In this document: piece by piece, positions 48,281 through 60,923 of the stretch
How positions within the stretch are numbered: the first letter of the stretch is position 1
Layout of the letters: each line of letters opens with the position of its first letter
Assembly: GCF_041734735.1 (NCBI RefSeq)
Contig: NC_134899.1
Coordinates: 5,453,649 to 5,517,648 of the forward strand
Direction: 5' to 3'
DNA length: 64,000 nucleotides
Origin: Babylonia areolata
Lineage: Eukaryota; Mollusca; Gastropoda; Neogastropoda; Buccinidae
Notes under the pieces: generated by a model
Told to the model about the DNA's origin: nothing
The model's input: the letters and a program-made list of their open reading frames with translations, nothing else
The model's database searches: none
Translations under genes and position numbers: made by a program

Positions 48281-49591
48281 TCATGAGCATAACACTGATG
48301 TAGATGTTGTAAAAGAAAAAAAGTGTATCCGCATTAAATAACAAAGTGCCACAATTTCCCTTGCTATAGGCTACGGTGACAATGATGTATCAACATTAAA
48401 AAGCAGATAAAATGGAACGACAGCCATGTCTAAAATCTGCGCGCATGTACTAAATGGGATGAGAGAATATGTAGAGGACACAAGCTGAAAGGTCACAGGA
48501 TGTGTTCAATTCAAACACCAGAATAAACACTTCGAAAAAGCTGTGACTACTTCCCACAGGGATTGATGTAGATCGAAAGGAAATCACTTCACCACACAAT
48601 AAGATTACTTGCATTGGACCTTTACATACAACATAGGTAACGACAACAACAAAAGGTTTTGACCAAGTAACTCACCTATTTTTCCTCGATATGTACAGAT
48701 TACAAAAACGTTTGTTCTGTGCTTGATCTAAAGCTCAAATTGTCAGGTCATAAGCAGGTGTGTCCATTGAAACTTGGACCTTGTCTGACTTCATCACATA
48801 CCTTGAAGAGGCAAAGAACATTTAAATGTGATGATGAAACAAGAAAAAGATTAAAAAGGCATTAAGACGACTACAAATTTAGGTCATATTTGAGCAGTGT
48901 TAATAATATTTCAAAAATAAAATCTACCTAGTGGTTTTGTTCATCACATACAAAATGAATGGTACATTGTTTTGGAGCAATGAAACAGCATTCAAAAATG
49001 TAATTCACCTAATGCCATTTCATTTCCAAAAAGTTCACCCAATCTCTTTTCATTGATAAAAAGAATTCCTTTCATTGATAAAAAGAATTCCCATTTAGAA
49101 TATTAAAAAAAAAAACAACAACAAAAAAAACCCAAAAAATGTGTAGAGGTGGGAAGAGGAGGAAGGGGCACTGGTAAAGGAAAGGTCAGATCAGGTCAGG
49201 TCAGCTGACTTGCTGGGAAAAGGGAAATGGGAATAAAACAAATGAAATACACTCAAGTGCAGCCGTGAACAGTGAAGGTAATATTCCACATGTGACCAGA
49301 TGGCAAGCAGCTTCTTTGAAACACGCACACACAAAACAAGAACAGAATCACATGCAGAGGAGATTATGCCGAGATACACAAAAACCGGGATTTCAACAAC
49401 AACAATCCCTGCTTTTTAACCACCACCCCTTTCCTCATCAGTTCTGGGTGGATCTGAAAAGCATTTTCACCAGAAAAAAACACTGAAACTGGTAAAGGTG
49501 GGCACAGACAATTCATAACCACACACATCGCCACTGTCATAATTCTTTTTTTCTTTTCTTCTTCTTCTACCAAGGCAAGAGGACACGGAAG

Positions 49592-49680
49592 GATGTTGCA
49601 GGAGATTCAGATTCAGATTCAGATGGTTTATTCATTAAGGCCAAAGCCCCATATGAATCTGAATCTGATGTTGCAGGAGA
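49592..49680 (-). repeat. 61-bp retro-insert flanked by a 14-bp target duplication
   Basis: GATGTTGCAGGAGA occurs at 49592-49605 and again at 49667-49680. Between them a 61-bp insert reads on minus as CATATGGGGCTTTGGCCTTA, ATGAATAAACCATC, then (TGAATC)n. This looks like the bare 3' end of a non-LTR element with an AATAAA and a hexamer tail. Confidence 0.75.
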
Positions 49681-51591
49681 GCTGGGCTGAGAGGGGATGC
49701 CGGAAAGAAGGGAAAACCCACCCATCCTGCTAAGTTATAAATATGCACACAGGATTTTTTTACACAGCCCCTTAGTTTTTTCATCTGGGTTTAAAGAGAA
49801 AATTATTTTCTTGTTGCTGCACGTCATGTGTTTCCATGCCACAATCATCATCTCTAAACTTGGACCAACAAACTTAACAGTGGTCTGTAACAATTACTGA
49901 CAAAACTGGATGCTTCAATCTTTCAACCCCCACTGTTCATTTAACCTTCACCGTACGGTGTTGGTGCACTAGACCCATTTTTGTCTTTAATCCTTTCAAT
50001 CCATTTTTAGATATTATTAGGTTTTAATATTTCTACATTTCTCATGCTGTTCATCAAATCTATATATATATGGAGTTTGCTTTGCACAATTTATAATGTC
50101 TTTGTAACTCAGTAAATAAATAAACATATCTTATAAATGGCAGTTCCAATCCTGACTGTGGATCTCAAAGCCCCACAATGTGTAAAAAGCAAATGATATC
50201 AACACAAAAATGTGCACTGTTTATTTTCCCTTCTTCTCAAACCAGACCTCATGAGTGTCTGTGACTTTTGACGCCATGCTTCATAAAAGCAGTCTTGGGT
50301 TTGTCCTTTTTCTCTGCAGTGGTTTTAGATTATTATTATTTCTTTTTGAGTGTGGTCTTTTTATGCAAGTAACTGTGTGATCATATTTGCAGCATTCACA
50401 GTAAACATTGCCAATAATCTGCAGCTTGCTTATGAGCATGTGTAAATGTTTCTCAAACTAACCTGTGTACAAAAGTTCATAACAGTTCTCCACATGGAGG
50501 TTTTACATTTGTCCCTCTAGTCCTGTTGAATAATTCATCACAGTACACCCGTATGCCTGTTCACCCTGCAAAACACATCTGCTTTCTGAAAGCTGTTTTC
50601 AAGGGCATTTCCAGCTGTTGTGAATAACTTTGACAACAGTACTATCTTAACCTTTTCTTAAAGAGTTAAAAAGAATGTGTGTTTGTTATAACACTTCAGC
50701 TTTTGTAGGATAAATTCTCAATAAATCACCATCACTATCACCATCAGTCAGATGATTACAGGTAGCACATTACACCAGCACACTGTCTTGGCAAACTGTC
50801 TGCTTTGGAAGTAATGTATCCAACAGTAACTGCCTCTGTTAACAGTTAATACCCAACCACTTAATAATAACATAAAAAATATGATAAAGAGCAATTAACC
50901 AGGGGAAAAAAGGGGGTGGGGGGTGGGGGTGGGAATGCAGGACACACGAAAGGAGAAGCAAATGTTCTCAATCCAAACCAGCATCAAACCATTTTGATAT
51001 TACTTGTGGAAAGTGCTCTGTAGACAAAAAGTCAACACAATCACAAGCAGTGAGACCACAGAATGAGCCAGAAAAACACACATGGATTAAGTACATTAAC
51101 ACTTATATTTTTGATGCATATGATCCATAATGACCCAGTCGTTTGTTCCTAAATTTGGTTGGTGTTTCAAATCATGACAAGCTAATGCTAAAACTTCAGG
51201 CTTTTTTTTCTTTTTCAATCAGGAGAAAAGACTACATGCTATTTATAAACCATGCATGCAAACCACAACAAAGTTTCTCCTCATGGCAGCAAATATACAC
51301 ATAACTTGAAACTGCACATGTTCAATTCCCAGTTGTGATGTTTTTCAAGTTTCTCACCAAGTATGGAGCAGGGGGACGTGCAGACAGGAACCACTATAAC
51401 TGTCGGGATGGAGACAATTCTACAGACATGGACCATAAAAGAAAGCGGGAATAAGTGGCCTGGCTTGGAAATGTGAAGCATCAATGAGCAGAGAGCGCCA
51501 TGGACCCCAGCCAGACGTCCAGCATCTCAAGGGCAGGTGAACACTTCTTGTTCCAACTGCCAGTCCTGTACCTGCAAGACTTCTGAAACTG

Positions 51592-51609
51592 TTCTGGAAT
51601 GTTCCAGAA
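51592..51609. promoter_or_regulatory. Perfect four-unit heat-shock element match
   Basis: TTCTGGAATGTTCCAGAA fits the HSF consensus of alternating TTC and GAA at two-base spacing (four units) with no mismatch. It lies 4.2 kb downstream of the PDE2A stop and far from any visible promoter. Function is not shown. Confidence 0.35.
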
Positions 51610-54600
51610 GTGTCCATCCCCCACATGAGGATGTCAAGGAGGGAGCTGGCAGCCTGAGGAACTCAGATCACACAGGCTGACAGAACTTACTGAGGTGGGG
51701 GAGGGTACAGTGGTGAAAGGGTGAAGGGCAATTTTCATCCTGATACATTTGGGGTTAAAGAAAACAAGAGGTCTTGTCAACCCTGCCTGACTCTAAAAGT
51801 TCACCTTCAGACCAGCTTTCTGCTGTATTTCACCCCTTCCCTTCTTTTCCTTTCCATTTTCTTCTTCTTTTTTTTCATTTTTTTTCAGTAAGGATAGTAG
51901 TGATGTCATGTTGCTATTGCTGTTATCAAAAATATTTGCTGTATGAAAGTACAAGTATGCTACAACAATGAAAATAACTGAAGTTATAAAACTACAAATT
52001 GCTGATAAAACCAAGAAAAGTACAAAAGCAATCACACACTCATTCAAAAATGACAAAACTACCAATAATAATAAAAGTACAACAGTCATCAATCGAAAAG
52101 TAATAAAAATGACATCAGTTCAAAAAGTTTTTGTTTTGTTTTTTAAACACAGAATGAAAGCATTTTTCAAACACAAATGAACAAAAAGGCATACACAACT
52201 ATTCTTTCTAATATGTCACAATAATAAGTGTTTAAAAAATGCCCAAGGAAACATAACACAGATGCAATGTATCACAATTTTCTGACTACTTTGAAGACAA
52301 AAACAACAACAAACAAACAAGAAACTGTAATCTAGCTTGGCATTAAATATATAGCTGAAACATTTAAACTTTTAACTGCTGAGACTTCGCAGTATTTCTT
52401 TCTGTTTTTTTGTTGTTGTTTTTTTAAATTTGCTTTGAACTGGTGTGAAGATGGGGTTTTCATCTAAATGGACTGAAGAAGAAGAGGGTTTTCCTTAAAA
52501 AGATAGGAGTTAAAAAACAACAACAACAAACAAACCCAAAAAAACCCAACAAAACAAACCCCAAACATTCAAGCAACTGAACTAAGGTGAGTCTGAGCAC
52601 ATGGCAAAGATGTGAAAGTGATGACTGACGAAACAGAACAAAACAATCTATATGTGCAGTAACGGCTGAAACAAGGCCAACACCTATGGCCTGCATCACT
52701 TCCACAGCTGGATCTGAGCCACTGATTCCTGAATGAAACATGCATATCCTGGCATAGTACACCTGGCAACACAAACTTGATTTCATTTATACAACAAAAC
52801 TGAAAAAAACAACAACAAAAAAACAACCACCAAAAAATCAAACCCCAAAAGCATGCAAATCTTAACAGCCAAATATCTGAACTTTGCCCGTTGTGTGCAT
52901 AGAAAGGCACAGTTTTAAAAGCAAAGAAAACATCAAAGCGATCTAATGATGCACTGAAGAAAACTTAAAAAATGCAACCCATTTTCAGATTAGCTTTCTT
53001 AATCTGCAGATTCCATTCCTTTGTGGAGATATACACTCACGGCTTATACTGAATCACAAGATACAAATTAGAAAAAGCAAAGAAAACCTCCAGCAATAAT
53101 AAAACAGTAAAGAACAAAAACAACTCCCCAGTTCCAGTTGGAATCACCAAAAACCATACAAGGGCAGTTCAAAGGGTCAAAGTTTAACAGAAAATGCTGG
53201 GATTCCATTGTTCAGTCCATAGCTTTCCTCCAAACAGCATGTGCACGGCGATGCAATGTGGTCTATTCAGTCAGTTTCATAGTGCACTGTAATCAGCATA
53301 ACATTCCTCACATTTGTCACACAGTACACAGTCCTCAATCTCGTTTTTCAAAGTAGCACAGCCCCAAGATGCTGACACTTTGATATGCATATTTTTGCTC
53401 TACACAAACACTGAACAGATTATCACCCATGCTGTTACAGAACAATTATCAAAACAAAATGTAAAAAAAAAAATAAAAATAAAATAAAATAAAATAAAAA
53501 AAAAAGAGAGAAAAACAGAAATGTTTAGCAGGTGCATGTGTGGATAGTAACTACAGGGAGATGGGGGCGGGGGTGGGGGACAAAGGATGGACAGACAGCT
53601 GCAGGTCTATCAGACAGAGGAAAGGAGAGGAGGAAGAGAGACAGCTGCTGAGAAATCAGAGGGACACACAGATGTCAATCAAAACAGGTGTAGAAAATAA
53701 ACCATGCATTTCACAAGGAATGGGAGTCTAGAACACCAAAGGAAGACCCCTCACAAGCTGACCCCACTGCGGTTCATGGGGACAGCGCAGGGGCAGCAGA
53801 TGGAATGTTCCCACTTCTGACATGGCCAATGAAAGAAAAAATCCCTACTGGGTTCCAACGTGTGTTCAAGGAGTGAGAGTTTTCACAATCCAACAGTTAC
53901 AATCTCAATTCCACCAACTCATACCTCACACAGTTTTGGGGCCTGGTTGGCTCCATTTCCTCCATTAGTGGAGAAGATGCAAACACAGCATTTTGCACAC
54001 ACACACACACACACACACGTGCGCGCGCGCTCACACACACACACACATACACACAAAGTATTCACTTCAAACAGCATCCTAACTGTCCACTTCCTTTCCC
54101 CAATCATTCTACCCCCTTCCGCATCCCAAAAATGAAAAATCAAAAAGCATCACCCAAAACAAGAAGCTTCAGACGTGTTCCTTTCACAGCATGCACTGCG
54201 TGACAGTCCAGTGTCCACACACTGTTCATCCAGCCCCAAAGGGCTCACTGTCCTAGGGACTTACTCACAACAAATGTAATGTCTTCAACATCAACACAAC
54301 TCAAAACTGCAGGCAGATCTGAAACAAGTCCTATAACTGTCAGCATGCCAATTACTTCCCTTTATTTTGCAGATCCTCCACATGTTGAGAAGTGAACAGT
54401 TCATCACAGAAGTTCTTCATGTGAGTCATCTGGCTAAAACATATCATCACGTATAGAGTTGTATCATCTGTGTATGCATGTGAATCATCCAATATACAAT
54501 GTATTCCTCATTCATCCAAATGTTTCTTTACTGTAAAATCTATGTCTCTGGAATGCTCCAAAGGTATCTGTGCAACGAAGAAAGGACACAGTGCTGGAGG

Positions 54601-55792
54601 AGAGTGTTCAAAATGTTCCTTACTTTAAGGGGGAAAAGAATAATGTAATTTTTGTACCTGTTTAGTCTTCAGTGTGTGTGTGGTGGTGAAGGGAATGTGG
54701 TGGAAATATGGGGACGTATCAACAGTGCTTAATTCAGTGAAGCATTTTAGGTAACAGTCTTGCACTTTTATCGAGACTTGGCTACTTAGATCAACAAGCA
54801 GCTGATTCTTCATAAATACAAATACACTTAATTCATCATCAAATGTGAGGGAACATTATTCATCAAGAAGCCCATAAATGCAATCAACACAGAAACATTA
54901 TAATGAAAAACAGATTCTAAAAAAAAGGACAACAAAGAAAACACTCAATCTAACATTTTTGAACAGCTTGGTTTCTCAAACATTGTCAGATTTCTGAGAA
55001 AGCAGTATCACAGCAAAGCCTACGGTGGCGACCCAGAGAAACTCGACTACTCTTAAAAAGCAAAGCTTTCTGCTTTGTTTTAGTTTTGGTTAACAAGTAT
55101 GGAACAGACAATAAAAAGTGTGAAAAGGATGCCGACAAATGTGATCTGGAATAACACAGTGTAGCTGAACCACATGTCTCCTCTTCCTCCCTCAGGAGAA
55201 AGCAACTTTCCACAGGTAGCAAAAACGTGTAAACATCAGTGCTCCACAAGAGACGCAGTCCAGACAGAGTGAAGGACAACAGACTAGGGACTATCTGAAA
55301 CCACACACTGTGTTCACAATTATGTACAGTCTCCACTCAGAACAATCAACAGCCCTAACTCCACACTTCTCCAGTTCATCAATGCTTCCTTTGATGACCA
55401 AAGCCAGCCTGGGATCACTCAGAAGTGCAACACACACACAGATACACTGGTGTCTTTCCTGAACTGCCCACCAACACAGCAGCATAGTTTCCTGTCCTGT
55501 CCAGGCTGGTTTCCATTCCAGTGAAAGGAATCTAGCTCAAAGCCCCACCCGCTGCCTGCTTCACCAGAACAAACAGGCTGCTGCAACCAGGAGTCAGGGA
55601 GATGATCACACACAACACCTGCTGCGGTCACCCCCCCCCACACACACACACTTCCCCCTCTGTCAACCCCACTCCCTCTGCTCAGGGAAATGTTTTACCC
55701 CACCACTGACTGCAGGGAGACAACTGTGAGCCCACTGTGACTGACTATACCGGAGACACCCTCACTGACAGCTTGGGGCAGCTGAACCAGTT

Positions 55793-55997
55793 TCACCGTC
55801 CGTTGTGTTGGTTTGTCTCCATCTTCACCTCCTCCTCCTCGCTGTTCTCCCCCAGAGCAATGATCTGCTGCACACTCATGGACTGAGCCGAGTTGTTGTG
55901 TACCTTGAGGAGCTGGGCCTTGCGCTCCCAGTGCTTGCGGTTGTTCTCCACGCACTCCTCCACAGGCTTGGCTTTGGGGAAGATGAGGGCCAGCACT
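55793..55997 (-). CDS. PDE2A: PDE2A-like terminal exon (C-terminus, stop)
   Basis: Acceptor GTTCTGCAG|; one base completes Arg from the previous exon. It encodes [40 protein letters not shown] and an acidic end ([19 protein letters not shown]) to TGA at 55793-55795. The first part aligns with the helix after the catalytic core in PDE2A (LFPKA...NREHW). The last ~35 residues are lineage-specific. Confidence 0.9.
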
Positions 55998-58900
55998 CTG
56001 CAGAACACAGGGGACATCATCACAACCACTGCCTTCTGTCCCCTTGGGGACCGCATGTCAAGGATACCAGCCTTAAATGTCTAAACTGTCACTTTTTCAC
56101 TTCTCCATCTCTCTCTCTGCATATATATATATATTCTACAAGTCATAAATTTCTCTAACATACTGATGATATAAGAATTTTCTTCATTTTCATAGCGATA
56201 TTCATAATGTTTATAACAGTCTATCAGAAATTTGTTCAGTCCACTTACTGATCCACATTATTTAAACCATTTCTTGTGATTCACAGAACTGAACCACTTC
56301 TTGTTTTCCTGTCCTGCTTTAACTGCCTTCTGGGCAACAAGCTGGCCAGGTCATTCTCTAAAGGGAATGAAAGTTATGGCCATCTCAGTACGGTCAGGTC
56401 CTGCACTCCCTTCTTATCACAATGGCACTTCCTGGGAAATGCCACATCTGATCAGCTGACTCTCAGGTTAAGTCAAGGACAATTAGAAGCCAAAGAAAAA
56501 AAAAAACCCACAAAATTTGTCTTCACTGGTCAGAATAACCTATACTGGATAAATGTGGTTATCACCTTTCAAAAGAATTTCAGTTATGGTGTTATACAAT
56601 AGATGTGTTTTAAACAAAACTTCTCCCAGACTGCCCTCAAATGTACCCATGTGTTTCCCAGTTTGGGCAGACTGCCCTCAAATGTACTCATGTGTTTGTT
56701 GAGAATGGGTGTGTATGGGTTGGGGAAAAGGGGCCATGCACATGCAATGTATGTGTGCATGCATGTTTGTGTACACATGAGTTTGTGAATGTGTATATAT
56801 GTAGCAACTTACCATTATTGTATCTGGAATGAAATTAAGTACAAACAACGGCAGCAGAAAGTACTCCTCAATGACACCAACAAGTGAAAAATAACATTTT
56901 TACACCAGTCCCTATTATGGATACAAAGCTTGTATCCAGTATAATAATAATAATAAAAAAAAATATTTTATTCTTATACAGCGCTTTAATTCAAGCATAA
57001 GCAAGCTCAAAGTGCTTTACAATCCAGTACCTAAAGTGAAGCAAGAAAACATATGAAAAGTAGTAGAAATATAAAACAGAATTATTATATTATAAAAACA
57101 CAATGCATAAAACTCACAAAGTCACATACTCTCAATACTACAACTGTCACACTCCAACACACACACAGAGACACACACATAATTAAACAGCTGAGATAAC
57201 AGCAATTTTCACTTAAAATACATAAATGTAAAAAGGAGCAGAACTATAATTTGCATTCCACAGATTTGATAAAAATTGTAAAATAAAAGTTATAGATAGA
57301 AAAGATAAAAGAGGTAAAAATCAGCAGTCATTCTCCTTTTCGAACCACACCACCACCATCCATCTACCCACCCCCATTCTCTCTACTCACATATCACACA
57401 CACTCACACTGCTATGAGCCTGGGAGAACAGCAGTATTTGAGTTATGACAAGTATTTTTTAAAGAGATAAGTTTTAAGATTTGCTTTAATGGTAGATAGA
57501 TGATTTGTTTGTCTGACAGCAATAGGCAGAGAATTGCAAGTTGTTGGGCTGAAGACGGAAAATGACCTCATTCCAAAGAAGGGAAGTATCAGGGAACAGA
57601 TAGCCGAGAGGAGTCGAGAGATCTCAATGTTCTGTTTGGCAAGTACAGGTTAACAAGCTCAGAAAGATATGAGGGTGTGATATCACAATTCAGACACTGA
57701 AAGCATAGACAGGCAACTTTATATTCAGTTCTGGCTTGAACAGGCAACCAGTGAAGTGTCCGCAGGAGAGCAGTAGCACTCTCTCTCCTCAACTTTTTAA
57801 GGACGAGTCGAGCTGCACTATTCTGTATTTTCTGGAGCTTGTAGAGTTTATCATTGTGAAGGCCAGTTAAAAGAATTGCAATAATCTATGAGGGATAAAA
57901 TGAAGGCAAAAGCAAGTTTGTTTGCAGCATTAACACACAGGAAAGGGCGGATTTTACTAATCTTACAAAGCTGAAAGTAAAGAACCTGTGGTTCACATGA
58001 GTACCGTAAAGTTCGGTCTATAAGCCGCGACTTTTTACCCCAGCTTCAAAGGCTTATACAATGATGCCGCTTATTTGAGGATTTTAACAATCCCGGGAGT
58101 GTCGCGTTCTTGTCTATTCTTAGCTGCCCTTCAACTCACCAAAATCATGATTTCTGTCCATAAATTTTTGGAGGAGCTTCAGGATAGTGTGCTAACTGTT
58201 CACGTTTTATAAATCAAATTCCCACACATTAAGCCTTCAGATCAGCATTCAGTTCTACTCTGCTCAAGCACACACCCTCATCATGCCAAAAACGCAACGA
58301 AATGCCTATCATGCAGCCTTCAAATTAAAGACGATCAACCTTGCAGACTACAGTGCGAACCAGCAGTGACCTCCACTTTGTGTTCATGGTCATAAAGTGA
58401 AAGTGAGGCGGATGGCAGAGGAAGCTGTGTTGGTTCTCTTCAACTCGGACACTGAAGACGAAGATTTCAGTGGATTCAGTGATCAGGATGACATTGAATA
58501 AATGTGACTATCCCTTAATTATAGATCTTATTTTCGTTGTGTTTACTTTCTTTTCTTTTTTTTTGTGGCACTAGCAGTATTTTCACTTGCTTTTCTTTGT
58601 GTTGTTCCCGCTTGTGTTTATTTCATAACCTACAGTATTGACAGCTTTTCTGTAGTATCAGTATGTGTTCTGGTACCGGAAATAAGTGTGGCTTATAAGC
58701 CAGTGCGGCTTATGTATGTATGAAGTTTAATTTTTTTCCTAAATTTAGTGGGTGTGGCTTATATACCAGTGCACTCAATAGACCAAACTTTACGGTACCT
58801 ATCATAAGAGATAAATCCAGGTAAAAACCAAGATTGCGGAAAGAACAAAAGAAAGAAATTTCTATGCCGGAACAAATGATAGACGTCGTATTTATCTGCT

Positions 58901-60891
58901 TGAGCTTATTTTTATTACCAGTCAACATGAGTTCTGTTATGTGATCATTCATTTTTAGTTTGTTTTGTTTCATCCTCTTTGCTACATTTTCTATACCAGT
59001 TTTAAATTTAGAAGCCAAACATGGAATTTCTGAGGGAATAGTAGAATCGTGCAGTTGAGAATCATCAGTAAACAGATGATAGTGAGGTACAGACTGCTGG
59101 ACGATCAAACTTAGACATTGTGTGTACATTGTAAAGAGTACTGGTCCCAGGGCGGAACCTTGTGGTACCCCATATCTGAGCACTGATGGAACCGACTGGT
59201 TTCCATTTACAAGGACAGAGTGTGTGCGACCTGGTAAGTAGGAATGAAACCATTTCAGAACAGTATCATTAAATCCGAACACATGGAGTGGGGAAAATCC
59301 AGGTAAAATGCCTTCCCAAGGACACAACACCACGCAGAAACAAGGCCTCAAACCCTGACCACTGGTGAACACTGGATCATAAGTCGCAACGCCTGACCGA
59401 TTGTGTCATAGCGCCACCTTGCAAAGATCGCTCTGGCATCCCAGCCCAGGAGCTAAACAGGCCGCATGCAGACAGTGAGGGGGGTGGGAGGCTGGAGGCC
59501 TACCTGTAGACAGGGATGGCGATATTGTCCAGGAAGGAGATCTGCAGGTCCGGCACACAGGCACGCTCACGGTCCATCATCTCCAGGGGACTCTCCCCAA
59601 GAGCCTTCTCAAGGTCCCCCTGGGAGAAGAACTCCTGGTAGATCAGCACCTGCATGGTCACCACAAATAAAAACACACAGAGTGCTGATCACATCATGGA
59701 CGTGTACGCAGTCAATTTTCACTGAAACCTTCACCTGTCAAATTGATGACAGGGTCAGGGGTGACCAGGGGTAGTGGAGGGAGTGGGGCAGGGGTGACCA
59801 GGGGTAGTGGAGGGAGTGGGGCAGGGGTGACCAGGGGTAGTGGAGCGAGTGGGGCAGGGGTGACCAGGGGTAGTGGAGGGAGTGGGGCAGGGGTGACCAG
59901 GGGTAGTGGAGTGAGTGGGGCAGGGGTGACCAGGGGTAGACGAGGGAGTGGGGCAGGGGTGACCAGGGGTAGTGGAGGGAGTGGGGCAGGGGTGACCAGG
60001 GGTAGTGGAGTGAGTGGGGCAGGGGTGACCAGGGGTAGACGAGGGAGTGGGGCAGGGGTGACCAGGGGTAGTGGAGTGAGTGGGGCAGGGGTGACCAGGG
60101 GTAGACGAGGGAGTGGGGCAGGGGTGACCAGGGGTAGTGGAGGGAGTGGGGCAGGGGTGACCAGGGGTAGTGGAGCGAGTGGGGCAGGGGTGACCAGGGG
60201 TAGTGGAGGGAGTGGGGCAGGGGTGACCAGGGGTAGTGGAGGGAGTGGGGCAGGGGTGACCCAAGAGGGGCAGGGGTGACCAGGGGTAGTGGAGGGAGTG
60301 GGGCAGGGGTGACCAGGGGTAGTGGAGGGAGTGGGGCAGGGGTGACCAGGGGTAGACAAGGGAGTGGGGTGAGGTATGGGAATTAGGAAATGAATCAAAC
60401 ACTGATAAAAATGCAGAAATATTATCAGTACTATAAATATGTCTATTCTTCAAAGCAGATGCAGCATTCCATTACCTTTTCCAGCATAATTATCCTATAT
60501 CTAAACATTTTCTCTTTCTTTCTTTGTTGATTTATCGATAACAACTATATGTTATACATGTTATCTCTGATAATAATAATAATAATGTACATTTATATAG
60601 CGCCCTTTCTCACTAACAGCTCAGGGCGCTTTACATGAAAGAAAAGTATTACAAGTAACATAAAACATTCATGACCACTCTTTCTCAAAAAAACCCTCCC
60701 CCACTCACACTCTCCCTTTCTCACTCCACATACATCCAAAGTGAGCTGACATGATCAAGTTAACACTTTTATTATGCAAAACACATGTCTGTCCTAATTT
60801 AAAAAAAAAAATCTTTGAAAGTTTGACCTCAAATCAAAACCTGGAGAACAGGTGACCCACAGTTAAGATGCACTGAGGCACAAGCTGAAGA

Positions 60892-60923
<32 letters not shown>

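Larger units (their letters stand above)
45321..55792. other. Gene-poor interval; likely PDE2A 3' UTR on the minus strand
   Basis: About 10 kb of AT-rich DNA without supportable exons. It holds small (CA)n tracts (45513-45531, 47765-47790, 48000-48027, 53998-54050), a poly-A run of about 30 at 48246-48278 and CAA-rich patches. The nearest canonical AATAAA on the minus strand downstream of the PDE2A stop is at 54361-54366 (TTTATT on plus); others lie near 50221, 49628, 47404, 47142 and 46387. The true end of the UTR cannot be set from sequence alone. Confidence 0.45.

Noticed and set aside
59743-60453. A Gly/Ser-rich or Pro-rich structural protein
   Set aside because: 33-bp minisatellite, open on both strands, in a PDE2A intron.
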